Assembly: GCF_037038585.1 (NCBI RefSeq)
Contig: NC_092523.1
Coordinates: 34,325,501-34,389,500 of the forward strand
DNA from: Patagioenas fasciata
Taxonomy: Eukaryota > Chordata > Aves > Columbiformes > Columbidae
Reading direction: 5' to 3'
Length of the DNA stretch: 64,000 nt
Both the position numbers and the translations under genes were made by a program. Shown in pieces: positions 24,433-37,249 of this stretch; positions within the stretch are counted from its first letter, which is position 1; each line of letters begins with the position of its first letter. The notes under the pieces are model-generated. The model worked only from the letters and a program-made list of their open reading frames with translations. It was not told where the DNA came from and made no database searches.

Positions 24433-27400
24433 TTTAACAGAATCTAGGGATTTCTACCTAAAATGAGTCTTTTGCTTTTAATAATGTCTTTTCAATAGGT
24501 AATTTTTACTACAAGTTAAACAAGCACAAAAATGAAGCTGCTGCAGAGCAGTGCATTTCACCAGTATTGCTGATTACAACCACTACGCACGCGTGGTTTG
24601 GAGTCTCAGAAAACCTGAACTTGGCTTTAAATTTACCTTACATAAAGAGTAAAACTTTCAGGTAAGAAAGCCTTATTACTTTTGCATGTTAGTTCAATTA
24701 AGTCGACAAATGGAAGCTCTTGCATAAATGGCAGCTAATGACCTTCCCTTCAAACAAGCTGATATTGTTTTTAAAAAGAATTCTCGAAGCTATAGCCTTA
24801 AACACAAAATAGTGAGACAAGCAAGAAACCTGTAAATCAGGAACACCAAATATACAAACTAAAAAAAAAAAAAATCTTTATGCCTTTTATATGTTTTAAG
24901 ACTGCTCACATGTTTCGAAACATGCCTCCTGTGGCAGAGATGTCTGTATTCTCAGAGCAACTATTCAAAAGCCATTTTTTCCATCTGAAGCCATGCTCCT
25001 AACAATGTTGACAAGGTCAGTGAGGTCCACAGGAAGTAATTTGCTGAGTAAGTGCTAGTCATGCAATTTACAGCTGCTGGGATGAATGGTTTTAATTTAC
25101 AGTGCATTTTTTTCAAGCTGCCAACCTGTTTTGAGGTAAAACACCTGAATTATTCCCATCAGTTTTATTGTATCCTCCACATAAGTGAGAACATTACCCA
25201 TATTTTCAGTGTCAGATACAAATAGGATCGTGCTTTTATATATGCCATGAAATAAAACGGGAAGTACTGCCCACTTGATATAATTACAGCCACTTTTCAT
25301 TCCTGTCACATATAATATGAGATGAAGAAATAAGAGATATCAGAGTTCTGAAAGCAGTTCAGGGACATAATTGAAGGAATGATTGATGCTGCTGCACAGA
25401 AAGGATCTCCTTAATCTCTTAGATACAGAATATATCATGTCGCTTTAAAAATACTTATAGTAGACATTAGAACACTGTTCTCTGCCAGTTACCCTGCCCT
25501 GTTTCACAGAAGTTTTACAACAACTTTAAAAGTTGAAAAGGGGGAAAAAAAAAAAAAGGTCAAAGGATATAAAAAAAGTGATTTGTTCTCTTTAGCAAAT
25601 AAAACATTGTATGCACAAATACATTCCTGTACAGTGCCTGGAAACACATCACAGAAGGGCACTCTAATAAAGTGATCATATTATTCATTAACATTTAAAA
25701 ATTATTCCAGCATGCTGCTCTGTGGTATGTTCTCAGCCTGCTTTGCTGCAGTTAAGAAAGAGGTCCAAGGTTCATAGGGGAGGGCTTGTAAGCAGCTCCC
25801 TAACAATGTGCTTGAAATTCCTTCCTTTTGTAGCAGGAGTGCAAAACTACAGTTGAATAATTAAGCTATTGAACTAGGATTTATGCCGAAAAGACTAATT
25901 TGTAAGCTGTGCCCAAAGTGTCTGGATTTGAAGCGATTTGCATATTTCTTCTTCTGGTATTCCAGGAATGCTATGGGAAACTTGCTACCCCAGGTCTCAG
26001 CGGTAGATTTCTCATGCATACCTTTCCAAACTTGTCTTTGATAGCGTGAAAGTGATGAGTGTGACAAGCATCAGTGTTATATTTGTGTAGCTTATGAATA
26101 CAGGTATTCAAGAAACTGGAAGCTAACCTGAAATTTCTTACAAAGCATAATACAATGAGATTCTGTTTGTCTAGGTTACATTAAAAATTAATCCAAATGA
26201 TTTCTGCAAAAGCATAAGGGCTCTGATAAACATAAGTAATGAAATCCAGCCAAACATTTATTTACTAAGATAAAAAGCAGACTTTGTGAAGTAGGAAACA
26301 GTGATGCCACTGCACAGAATGCAGGGCAGCCCTGGGCATTCCCCTGCACGCCCTTGTTATTCAGTACTGCTCTTGTAGCTGGAACTGAGCAAAAATAGAA
26401 TTTGACCATGACACTTCAGTGTTCACATTATATTCCTCATTTCATTGCATAATAAATTCATTAATTTAATCATGGGAAGTCATTAAGCTATCAACTTAAA
26501 TCATTCACCCGTATGAAATTACTTTTAAATGCTAGTTTAAAGAATGCACATAAATTATGGCCAGAGTGTTCACTTGGATCAAGTGAAATGATACTAAATA
26601 AAAAGCTAATGCAACACAGTGGCTATTCACCTTCAGTAAAAGCAACAAGCAAACAAGCTAGGCACTAAAGCCACTGTTGGATATAACTCATTTTTTACGG
26701 CAACGTACACAGCCGGATGTATCTTCTTACAGGGTTTGACATTTCATGGGGATTTTTTTGCTTTTGATGTATTTTTTACTTCTTGTGTGGGCAATGATGT
26801 TTGTATCCCTTACACAGACCAAAGCAGAATTCTTTGGAAGGAAAGTAGAAGACATGGTCCTTTGCTAAGGGGCAACCGAGCATGTCTAATGGAGAAAAGG
26901 TGCAGGACACTGCAGGGTGTGCAGCTGTGTCCAAGAGGCCCTGCTAGCATTCAGTGCTGCCTCACCGCCCTGGCCCACCAAGCACCAGGAGCACTGAACC
27001 TTTCCTGTACTCATGAGTGTGCTGGGGAGCAAATGCCATCATCTTTGGCAAGCCCCTGAGAGATGTTGAAACGAGACCCCTGCCATTGCCTCTGTCCACT
27101 GTTGACCCTGAACTATTATATATATCCTTAACTTCAAACAATACCACCTTTAAGTTAGTCTACTTTGGAATATCATCATAGTAAGTCTTATGCTGTAAAT
27201 GAGCTTATAACTACATATAGCCAGTTAGCTTGTTGAAAATTCTAAAGATGTTTCCTCTGCATCTAAAAGACTGCTTCAAAATTTCAGCTTTCTTGGTACC
27301 ATAGGTATTTTTTGACCTTCACAGACGTCACAAGACCACATTTGCCTGCAGATGACGAAATGATATAACAATCAACTTCTTTGCAGCTTGTCCAGTGTTT

Positions 27401-27965
27401 CGCAAATTTGCAGTAAGTAGAGTTGTATTTTTTTAATTGGACAGCAAGTTTTTCCACAGGAATAGCTACTTAATGAAACTTTTAATACTTTTGAAAATGG
27501 GTTACCCAATGAAAAGAATTTGGGACCCTAGATAAGACCAGCCACCTCATTTCTTTGTAGCAACACAGCCATAGTAAGTCTTCTCCATCTACTCACAATT
27601 CCCATACAAATCTGTCGTTGCAACCAATACATATGTTGTGTCAAATGCAGCCTGCTCGATTAGCTGGCTTTTAAACTTTTAACTTTCATTTTGATCCTAT
27701 AGATGCTCTTGCAATGACATACAGCAAAAAATACTTTCAACCATTACTATAAAGTAACTTCTGATTCATTTGATACTACGCAAATGAAGCACTACCCTCT
27801 ACCAAGCGTTAGTAAAAGACGGGGAAAGCTCAGATACATGTACACAAGAACAATTTTCAGCAGGCCTAAGTACAATTATGGCAAGTGAAGACAGGAGAAC
27901 AGTGACATTCCAGCTAATAACTCAGAGTGGAAGCACAGCCTAATCTCTTGACCAACAGCCACGTG

Positions 27966-27983
27966 AAAAAAAAAAAAAAAAAA
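27966..27983. repeat. Poly(A) tract
   Basis: Eighteen A on the plus strand. No source element is recognised. Confidence 0.8.
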
Positions 27984-28899
27984 GTTTGATGAACTTTTTT
28001 ATGAAGTTACATCATTTTATATTATATAATGTAACACAGGAAACTAGCCTCTGCAGTCAATCATAACAGGAAGGAGTCCTTAGGACATGCCCAAACAGGG
28101 TATTTCTAGTTGTTCAAAGCTTTGTCTGTTCGGAAGCAGACACTCTCCATGAGAAACTGAATTTAGATATCCTAAAGAGGACATTTGGTTTTCTGGGAAG
28201 GAATTTTAAGGGTGGTGTTTGGGTAAATATAACCTTTGCAGAAGACAAAAGCCCATTACATGGGTTGGGAAGAAATAGTCAAAGATCATTGCTTGAATCG
28301 ATCTTGTCAGGGTCAAGGCAAGAATCCAACAGTACACACCAATTATGCCATCCACTTACAGCACTGCACAAATAAAGTTTCAGAAAACAAAATCTGGAAG
28401 AGACACAGTACAAAACTACCAGCCCACACATGTGAATTGCATTTTCCTGGAAGTAATAGGCAAATGCATGGCAAAATTAGGACAAAGTGACTGTTTATAA
28501 GTCAGCATAAACTTGTTTTACATCTGTATTTACCCAGAAGCTTTGATTTAAGGTTGTGGTATTTATAGTTGGCAAGGCCATGACCTACTTTTGAGTCTCA
28601 TATTCTTGCTGAAATGCAAGCCATTTTGGCAATGAAGGCTAATGTAAATTCAAAGAAAAACAGAGGTTTTCAGCAGAAGTACTTTTTAAGGCTAATCCTG
28701 ACAAACCAACATGTTCCAAGGAAAGTCTGAAAATCCTGCACCTGGGGAGGAAAAAAACCCATGTACCTACACACACAGGTGTCCATTTACACAGAAAATG
28801 CAGAGAAAAACCTAGAATTCTTCATGGAGAAAAAGTTGAATGCAAGCCACAAATGCACTAGTGTAGCAAAACCCCAACGCCTTAGTTTGTATTAGCCAG

Positions 28900-29440
28900 C
28901 AAGCTGATGGAGGCGGTTCCTTCCCTACAGTCAGTACTGCTGAGACCACATCTGGACCACTGTGCACAATTCTGGGCTTCCTGCATACAAGGCAGATACA
29001 AGATACACCAGAGGGAAGAACATGGAAAGCAGTCAAGGGATTGGAGTGTTCTTCATACAAGAGACTGAAAGCACTACGATTGTTTAGCCTGGAGAAGAGA
29101 TCAGTCAGGGAGGATCTCTATGCGTATAAGTATCTGATCGGAGGATGCAAAGAGTCTGAGCTAGACCCTTCTCAGTGGTACCCAGTAATAGGATGAGGGA
29201 ATGGACACAAACTGAAATATTGGAAGTTATTTAAACAAAAAGCTTTTACTCTTAGGGTGATGAAACACTGGAACAGGTTGCTCAGAGGTTGTAAAGTCTC
29301 CATCCTTGGAGACATTCAAAACCAGACTGGACATGGCCCATACCAACCTGTTCTGAGTGACTCTCCTTTGTGCAGGGGCTCAACTAAACAGTCTCCAGAG
29401 GTCCCTTCCTCCATCCTTAACTACTTTATGATTCTATGAA
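28900..29440 (+). mobile_element. CR1 LINE 3' fragment (old)
   Basis: The sequence follows the CR1 3' end in order: the 'gagaccacatctgg' region, 'ttgtttagcctggagaagag', 'acactggaacaggttgctca', 'ggagacattcaaaaccagac' and 'ctccagaggtcccttcc', ending with 'atgattctatg'. These are remnants of the C-terminal end of ORF2 and the 3' UTR. Many substitutions and small indels make it clearly older than the copies at 53 and 63 kb. It is 5' truncated, as nearly all CR1 copies are. Confidence 0.85.
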
Positions 29441-30509
29441 GTATCAACTCAACCTCACATCACTGATTTCAAAGAGCTTAGGCCAACCTACCTTCCTTTT
29501 AGAGGGTTTTCACCTGGTCACATCTGAATGATTAAAGGAAATCACCAAATATATCACTTACAAGGAAAGCATTTTTCAGGCTTCCCTTTGTATTACATAT
29601 GATACTAGAAAACATTCACTGATGGCATTGGTAGAAAGTCTTGAGTCTTAACTGCAGCTCTTTACACGCTACTAACAGAAAACAGAAACACCCGATTTCA
29701 ACAAGGACGCATTTAAGCGGAGTTAGTGTAGACTACGCAATACTGCAGCAGACTAAACGGAACTGTTACAGAGAGGCGTGCTATGTCTGCATATTCAAAC
29801 TTTAGGCTTTAGACGTAGTTGATCATATTCCAGCAGGAACAAGGTATAATGGTCCCTTTGGAATAAAGGGTGAACGTCTGCTCCAAAGGAGCCTGACATT
29901 TTGCTGTAACCCGTTTGTATTGCACTGTTCTGGTGGCCTAGAGTAGAAAAATAAATATTCCTTCCAGTGCCTGTCTGTAGGTCAGAATCAGAAACATGAC
30001 CTACAGCATGGTATTCTTTGCTTCAGAGCTATATGGACTAGAAGAGGGAACAAGTTATATAGCGCTGGCATTCCACTAGCCAAAGACATAAAGAGATGCC
30101 GAAATGAAGGATTCTGCTGACTCTTCTTTCAGAAGTGCTGTGTCCAATATTACCTTGCCTAGAGAAGCTTCTGTTCAGCAGACATTGCTATGAGTATAAA
30201 TGTCTGAACTGATTAACATTATTTGCTTTATCCTGTCCATCATCTAGAGGTCTTCAAACTCATCAATAAAGAAATTCAATGAAATGTTTAAGAGCATAGA
30301 AGTTAACATCACTAAAAGAAAGTAACTGCAGTCATTTTCTTGCCTTTGTACTCAGAAACGGTGAGGGCCGGAGAGGATTTTCTCCACTGTCATTTTTCTC
30401 ATCATTTTAGCTTTCAACCAAAATACTGGGAAAATTATGCTATATATAGTAGACCCATAAAATTAGGATATGTAAATCAATATTACAGAATTAGAAGACT
30501 ATTGGAAAT

Positions 30510-30525
30510 AAAAAAAAAAAAAAAA
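30510..30525. repeat. Poly(A) tract
   Basis: Sixteen A on the plus strand directly after an AATA sequence. Confidence 0.75.
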
Positions 30526-31049
30526 TAGAAACTTGTTAGGTTGCAAATGTATTCAAATAAATTGTGAGCAGTACCTTTAATTTTGATACTCCTCTTCATA
30601 CTCATTTTATATACTGAATGATGTACATATGGTAAAAGTAGGATATGATCATGTAATGGAATAAAATTCTCTATATTGACAAAGCCAAGAAAATTAATGA
30701 AGTTTAGACACCTGATTATTCAACAGAAATAACCATGTTTACTATAAACTTTCCCTTACTTCCAAATGCTTTTATTCCTTTTGAGGAAAGTGATAAAATA
30801 ACTCCTTCACAGGCAACTATAATATGGTGCCTTCTTTGTCAACAGCAAATATTTAACTGAAAAGTCTACCACATAAGACTAAGCAGCCAACATGAGTGTA
30901 AGAAATCAAACATTTGTTTTGTCTGCAGTCCTAGAGCTAGGATATCTCCTGTTCCATTTTTTCTGAACTGACATTAACTACTGACTTGGTATGCTCAGTA
31001 GTTAGTAGTACCTGACTACTCCTACCATTATACAGTCCTAAAATTACCT

Positions 31050-31114
31050 TTGGCCCTTTGAAAGCAATCACAAGGCTGATGTGACCTCTGGTGAAAATGA
31101 GTTTGACACCCCTG
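31050..31114 (+). mobile_element. Possible hAT DNA-transposon end fragment
   Basis: The sequence ends gagtttgacacccctg (31099-31114). Its reverse complement begins CAGGGGTGTCAAACTC, a typical terminal inverted repeat of vertebrate hAT (Charlie-like) transposons. No matching left end or 8-bp target duplication was found nearby, so only a short fossil seems to remain. Confidence 0.4.
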
Positions 31115-32154
31115 ATCTAGAACTTCACGGATACTCCAGCAAATGCAGAACCTCATTTCAAATGACTGGCGCTATTGATCGGGCTAACGATACTTACTGA
31201 GCAGAAGTAAACTAAAACAATTTCATTTATTCAGCATCTAAAACATATTGCAAGCAATGATATGACAGCCACTCAGGAGAAAATATTGCAAGACTCCTTT
31301 ACAACAAAACATGAAAACAGGATGGTAACAGCTCCCTACCCAATATCTTATTGTATTGTAAAGGCTCAACATAGTCCTATTGGAATCAATAGAGGTTATG
31401 TCTATTTACATTAGCAAAGGATCTGGCTGCAACTATTTAGTGATAAACAACAGTTCAAGTACATTCTAAAGAACTTGTTTGTTTTGTGTTCTCCCGAATT
31501 TGAAAACTGTTCAGTTCATGTATAAAAACTTGCATTGTTCTGGAACATGGATCTACTTGCAAGAGGTGGCTCATTCTTTTGCTGAGGACAACATTAACAG
31601 TAAAGCAAACTGAACTTAAGTTAGAAAGGAAATAAATGCACTGGCAGACACGACCAAAAGGCTCACTGGTGTCACACTATTAAGTCCTAGAAAATTACTC
31701 TATCATTCTGCTGCTTGAGCCTAAGATTCTTTCCTTTCTTCTTAATCTCAGTGTCTGGACATTTTCCAGCTCACTTGATTCACCTCTCAACCTGTAGCCT
31801 CTGTCAATCTTTAGAAAAATAAGTCCTTTCAATATTTTTTTTTTCCTTTCTTCTTGTTGCCAAGCATTCTGTTTAAAAAGCATGCTTGCTTGACTTTCAG
31901 GAATTTGCACCAATATAGAATAGTGATGAGTTACAGCATGTTCAAGAAATGCATGCAGTTCCAAGCACAGAAAGAGCTGATGACCAACAATGCAGCTGTG
32001 GTATTATAGTGTGCACATTGCACCACATTTTATTTGCAAGAAGGTTGATAAGTATTTAGTTGTACTGATTTAAAAATCAACAAAGATCCTAACAAGCCTG
32101 ACAAATGTTTCAGGATGTGTTATCAATTACAATATTACAAACCAGGTGGATACC

Positions 32155-32175
32155 AAAAAAAAAAAAAAAAAAAAA
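32155..32175. repeat. Poly(A) tract
   Basis: Twenty-one A on the plus strand. No source element is recognised. Confidence 0.8.
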
Positions 32176-34954
32176 GTCTGGAAAATTGACAAGTTTCTGC
32201 TTAAAAACAATACTGCTGAGGATTTCAGTAGAACGAATTTTTCCTGCTAATCCTCACAGTAACTGAGGATGTCATTAAACATTAACTGTGAAGGTCATGT
32301 CTATGTATTTCGTATTCCAAAACGTCTCGTTAAGCACAAACATAAATCAGACTTTCAGTCTTTCTGGGAAAGGGGGTTTAAACCAGAAGAAATGGAGAGA
32401 GAAGCAGCATTTCTTCAAATTTGACATCACCTGGGACAGCAACTGTGCCTTCCACAAAGCAGGCTGATCCTATGCACCATGCTTGGCTACAGTTTCTTCT
32501 CATGTCTTCCTGTGGAATTATTCTTCCCCGTACAAAATACTAAACATTCCCAGCAGGAATGACTTGACCCTGAACATCACAGAACCCTGGACACAGACTG
32601 AAATCAGATTAACATTCTTATCAGCCATTGTTTTATTTCTGACTGCAGTGCTATCTTGTCTCACTGACTTTCTTTCTTGACCCTCAAAACACTCCCTGAA
32701 AAACAAAATCAGTGGAAAGAAACTCTTTGAATTTCTAAAAATTAGTATTATCTGCTGAAAACTCACAAAACACCCCACCTGCTTGCCATTTTGATATAGG
32801 CTTCCATGCCATGGGGAAAAATGATATTACAAGGTACTGGAAGAAGTTTGTTTTTCAATGCACTGTTTTTCCTGTCACTCCAGTGTGTGAACAACGTTAC
32901 TCAGGCTAAATTCCACTGTCACCCCTGTGGTTTATTGTTTCCTGGTGTCGGGCTTTCAGCCTCTAGACATGTCCAATAGAACATGCTAGGCTCATGAATT
33001 TAGGCGAAAGGCAATGGCAACTTCTTGGCTTTAAAGCTTCTTCTCATCTTCATTAGTGTAACAGACCTTTCCCTGGCATCTTTTTGTAATACTGATTAAG
33101 AATAATGCTTCTAGTTTATAGTGCAATTCAGACAGCGATATTCAAATGGATTTCTGTTGGGTTAGAAGCAGATTAAAAATCTGTTCATAATAACAGTCTG
33201 GTCTGAACAGAAAGTTTTAATGCTAGTTATTTCACTATCAGGTGGGTATAAACTCTCCATCTCAAGAGACTGTGATAAGAGTTCTATCAGAGCACCTACC
33301 TCCCTACTAAATTTGCCATTTATGGAGATCAGAGTAGTAACCTCAGTTTGGCTCCTACGCAGGTACAGTAGGCATAATACTTTTTAGAAGCAATGCACTT
33401 ACTGCACAGATCACAAAACTCTCCCCAGTTTCATTTTGGTCTTTGGCAGGGAGAGAAGACCAATGCTCTCTCAAAATGGCAGGTGAAAATAAGCAGCTAC
33501 CATCAGAATATTGATTTGACCTGTGGTTCATTTCTTTGCCAGGCCAAGAAATCATTGGATGGTTGAAAGCAGGGTGCAGGCCAGGCGAACTGTTTTGGCA
33601 GCCTGAGATATGGCCCACAGCTATTACATCACTATGTTTATGCAACTGTAATGTTATGCAGGAAGTGCAAGCAAATATCTGTGCATAGATAATGCCTGGT
33701 AAAAGCTAACAAGATCTTTCATTTCTTGCTGTAATCAGAGCTTTCATTTTTTTCCATTACCCGAACTATTTACAATAATCCAGATTTTAGTACTAAATCT
33801 TATGAAAAAGCTTTTGCTTTCCATTACTTTTAAGACACTTCAATTTTTCCTTCTAAAATGACAACTACTGAACTAAGAGTGTTGTGCAAAAAAGTAAAAA
33901 AATATTTTCCTATCCAAAACATACGAATATAAATGTACTGAATTGTCCTGTTTTGCCTGCTATTTCTGTTTTTGAAGATGACTACATTTCATTCACAGTG
34001 CTTGATATCAATCAAATCTTGCCCAAGACAAGTTTCATGGAAATAGATTGCTCATGCATAAAGATATGTTAGAGGGTACCTCACCCACCAGAACTTTACA
34101 TACTTGCACTAAGTCTCAGGATATTCAACTACATCCAGAAGCAAGTCTTAAGAATTGTTTTATTTAGCAAAATTAATCTCATTTCTTATTGGGTAGATAA
34201 CTTGACTTTTAAAATAAGACAGAACACTTTGGAAAAGTTAAAATAGCTTTGATGCAACACATTGTGAATAACACCTTTTCTGCTTTTGTTCCATGCCAAC
34301 AATCATTCTGCAAAATATTTTGAGGATAATATGCTCAGCTGCGTATTAGATAATAATTTCAGATATTGTTCTCAAATTATATTGTGAGTCATGCCTAAGG
34401 GCATGCTACATAGAATTGAAGGAGTCAAATACGGAAGCCCTGATACACTTTCTAAAGAAATGAAATAAAGTTGCTAAATTGAGTCAAGGTGGACAAGAAG
34501 TAAAATTATAATGTAACTAATCACAGAAAAGAACTAAAAGTGTCCTATTATTCTTCAGTGAGACATTTGCAAGCCACCATTCAAGATTAATCCACCATCA
34601 ACAGAAAGGTTTTATTGAGAGAAGCATTTACAGCAAAGTCACCTTTATCTTCCATGGTGAGAAGGTCAATTGTCTTCAAATATATCGCCACCAGTCATTC
34701 ATGCTATTAGTCTGAAAATCCTTGTAACTTGTTGCTAAGTACCACATTTTTAGTTATACCTCATCAAAACACACCACTCCAACAGCTAAGCAAGCATTAT
34801 GTCTGTTTCAGAGTTTACCGTGTCTTTCAAAGGCAAAGTACAACTAAAAGAGTCTTGGTAAAGAAAAGGGATAGCAATATAAAGTTTAAATCAGTGTGTG
34901 CTTTACTCACCTCTTCCCCCTTGTGTAATTTAAGTATCTCTCCTATTACTGCTC

Positions 34955-34968
34955 ACACTAGGTGGCAG
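34955..34968 (+). promoter_or_regulatory. CTCF-like motif
   Basis: acactaggtggcag matches the CTCF core consensus CCASYAGRKGGCRS at every position but the first. It is a motif match only, in intergenic DNA about 2.3 kb left of the tandem array. Confidence 0.4.
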
Positions 34969-37249
34969 TTACTAGCAAAGGCAAGAAAAGTAATCTGGAA
35001 TTCTAGTCAAGCTGAAAGCAATGCATGATACATTTGAGGGTGCTCATCCTTTTCATCCAAATGCTACTAAAAGATTAAGCAGGACAGAACATAGGAGATT
35101 TTTCAGTTAAAATAGAAGATTCCCAAATGCAACTTTCTATGGAAGCTCTATTCCTGCGTATATAAAGAATCCCAGAGTGTACATGACCCAACTCAGGAAG
35201 GATCCTTTTAATCTTATTTGGTATCTGCAAAACCAAAACAGCTTCAGAGGTAGGAAAAATAGAGCCTACTTTCTTACAAAGCAAATGGTAGCACAAGAAA
35301 AATAGCAAGTTGTGCTGCTTTGAGAAGGAAAGACACCTTTAAAAGATAGCATAGATTTCTAAATTGCCTCAAAAGTTTAAAAGGTGCCCTCTGCACCTTA
35401 CACTTCATCATAAGGTATTTGTTGCAAGTCAATGATTACTATTGAGGAATAGATTAAGAACGCACTTAGACATCTCCAGCACTACACATTCACCTGACTT
35501 CTGAACTCTTCAGTGAAACAGATCTGCTGATGGCAGCAACATCTCCTTTCCACAAGTTCCTCTTTCTGTAGTTCCAAGTGAGTCATTCACAGACCGCTAT
35601 CTTCCTAACAGGCAAGGGTAGACCCTCAAAAGCTGGCTCACAGCTTTCTACCTGACTCAGTGAAACCTTTAAGAGTATAATAAAAGCAACAGATTGCTTT
35701 CCTCATCCAGTGTTTTATATCTGATTAGGAGCAGAGTGAACAATCTGTTCTCATAAGAAAATGCCTCAGTTAAACAAAACCATTGCATATCTTCCTATTG
35801 ATTGCTGTATCATTAACCATATGTGCAGCCACTAAAGTTGCCTGAGTAGATGTGGGTGTAGATGTGCTCACAGACCTACTCTATGAGCAAAATTACACAG
35901 GTGATTACAGCTCCCAGAAGTACTACCTTAAGGCATTTAAAGCTAAACCTGGTTTTGGCGCAACAGGAATTTAGCAGTGCATGCCAACATCACAGCAGTC
36001 CAGAGTCCACGACACTAAGCAGAATCAAGCAGGACAGTTCTCTCCTTCAATAACCTGGGTCAGTATCTGCCACTCAGAATCTAATCTACAAACCCAATAT
36101 AGCTGAGTTACAGCATAGCCGAGAGAAGTCTTCAAAATAGTACTGTTAAGACAAGAACACTGAAATTTATTTATTGAAATCAGTGGTTGTAACAGTAGAC
36201 AGATCAAATCCTTACCTGTTGCTGCAACATACTTTGGTTCTAAAGAGCCATGAGAAATAACATAAAACATTGTTATCTTTTAAGGTAATTGTTACAGCAG
36301 CATACAGAGTATCTTTCAAAACCAATAAATCAAAACAAATGAATCCATACAATTATGAATTGCAGGCTTCAGTATAAACATACTTTTTAACAATTCCTTC
36401 AGTGCTTTAGTATGTTTTCAAATGGATGAACCTATAACCTACACCTCAAGTAAAGAGGATTTAGGTGTTAAAGTACCATACTTACTTGTCAGATTTTTCC
36501 CCTCCTTCATTTCAGCTTTTGCCTACCACCTCTTTCCTCTACTGCACACAGAAATTTGGACATTAATCGGTCACCTTTGCCCTGACTGTGAATATCCCAA
36601 GTATAACAGCATGCCTGGCTTAGTGGGCAATATTTAGAATGAAAGTAGTTTCATACCAATCAAGTTAAATTATAACCCAGACTAACCTCAGTGCAAATTC
36701 TAAGAAGACCACCAACATAATACAGAACAAAGTCAGGGATTCCTAAACTGGGAATTACAGCCAGCCATAGTAAACGAATAGGCACCACAAGGACTTGCAG
36801 TTTCAGAGAATCAGCCTGCTGCTCATGTTCATCCTCCTGGTTCCACGTGGATGTGGCATAAAGACAAGAGCAAAAAGAAATCCCTGTGGAGTTGAAGAGA
36901 CTGGAAACAGGTAGGTGCTGCAAGAGAGCACGAGATGGTTGGGTAACATGGAGCTATGCCTTTGCAAGGCAGCAATAGATAAGGATGGGAAAGAGAAATG
37001 ACAAATCAAAGTGTAATAGTCCTAAAAACAGGTGTTCTAAAGCAGGGAGTCAGAAGAGAATAGGCAAGCAGATGCTAAAGCCTGAGGTGGGCTACAGTAG
37101 TTCGCTGTGAACTTGTTTTAAAGAGGGCCTCAAGTGGGTAGAAGGCTCCAGATAAAGCTGCCTCAGTTTAAGATACAGCTAAGAGAAGCAGTACTGAAAA
37201 AGCCCATGATGGGTAAGATAACACGGGATGTTAACTGTTGCTAAGATTA

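Larger units (their letters stand above)
14600..28899. other. AT-rich DNA upstream of TLR3, no gene recognised
   Basis: About 14 kb without a supported gene. Contents are simple repeats (ATT and TA at 14.75 kb; A runs at 20.0, 24.4 and 28.0 kb), a short GCT repeat (about 22710-22726) and a CTCF-like motif at 22362-22375. There is also a GC-richer patch at about 26850-27060 with no clear coding signal. Open frames are short, lack domains and are consistent with chance. Confidence 0.6.
29441..37240. other. AT-rich intergenic DNA, no gene recognised
   Basis: About 7.8 kb. Contents are two poly(A) tracts, a hAT-like terminal fragment at about 31050-31114, a CTCF-like motif at 34955-34968, and a patch with more CpG at about 29690-29830. 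Open frames are short and without domains. Confidence 0.6.
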
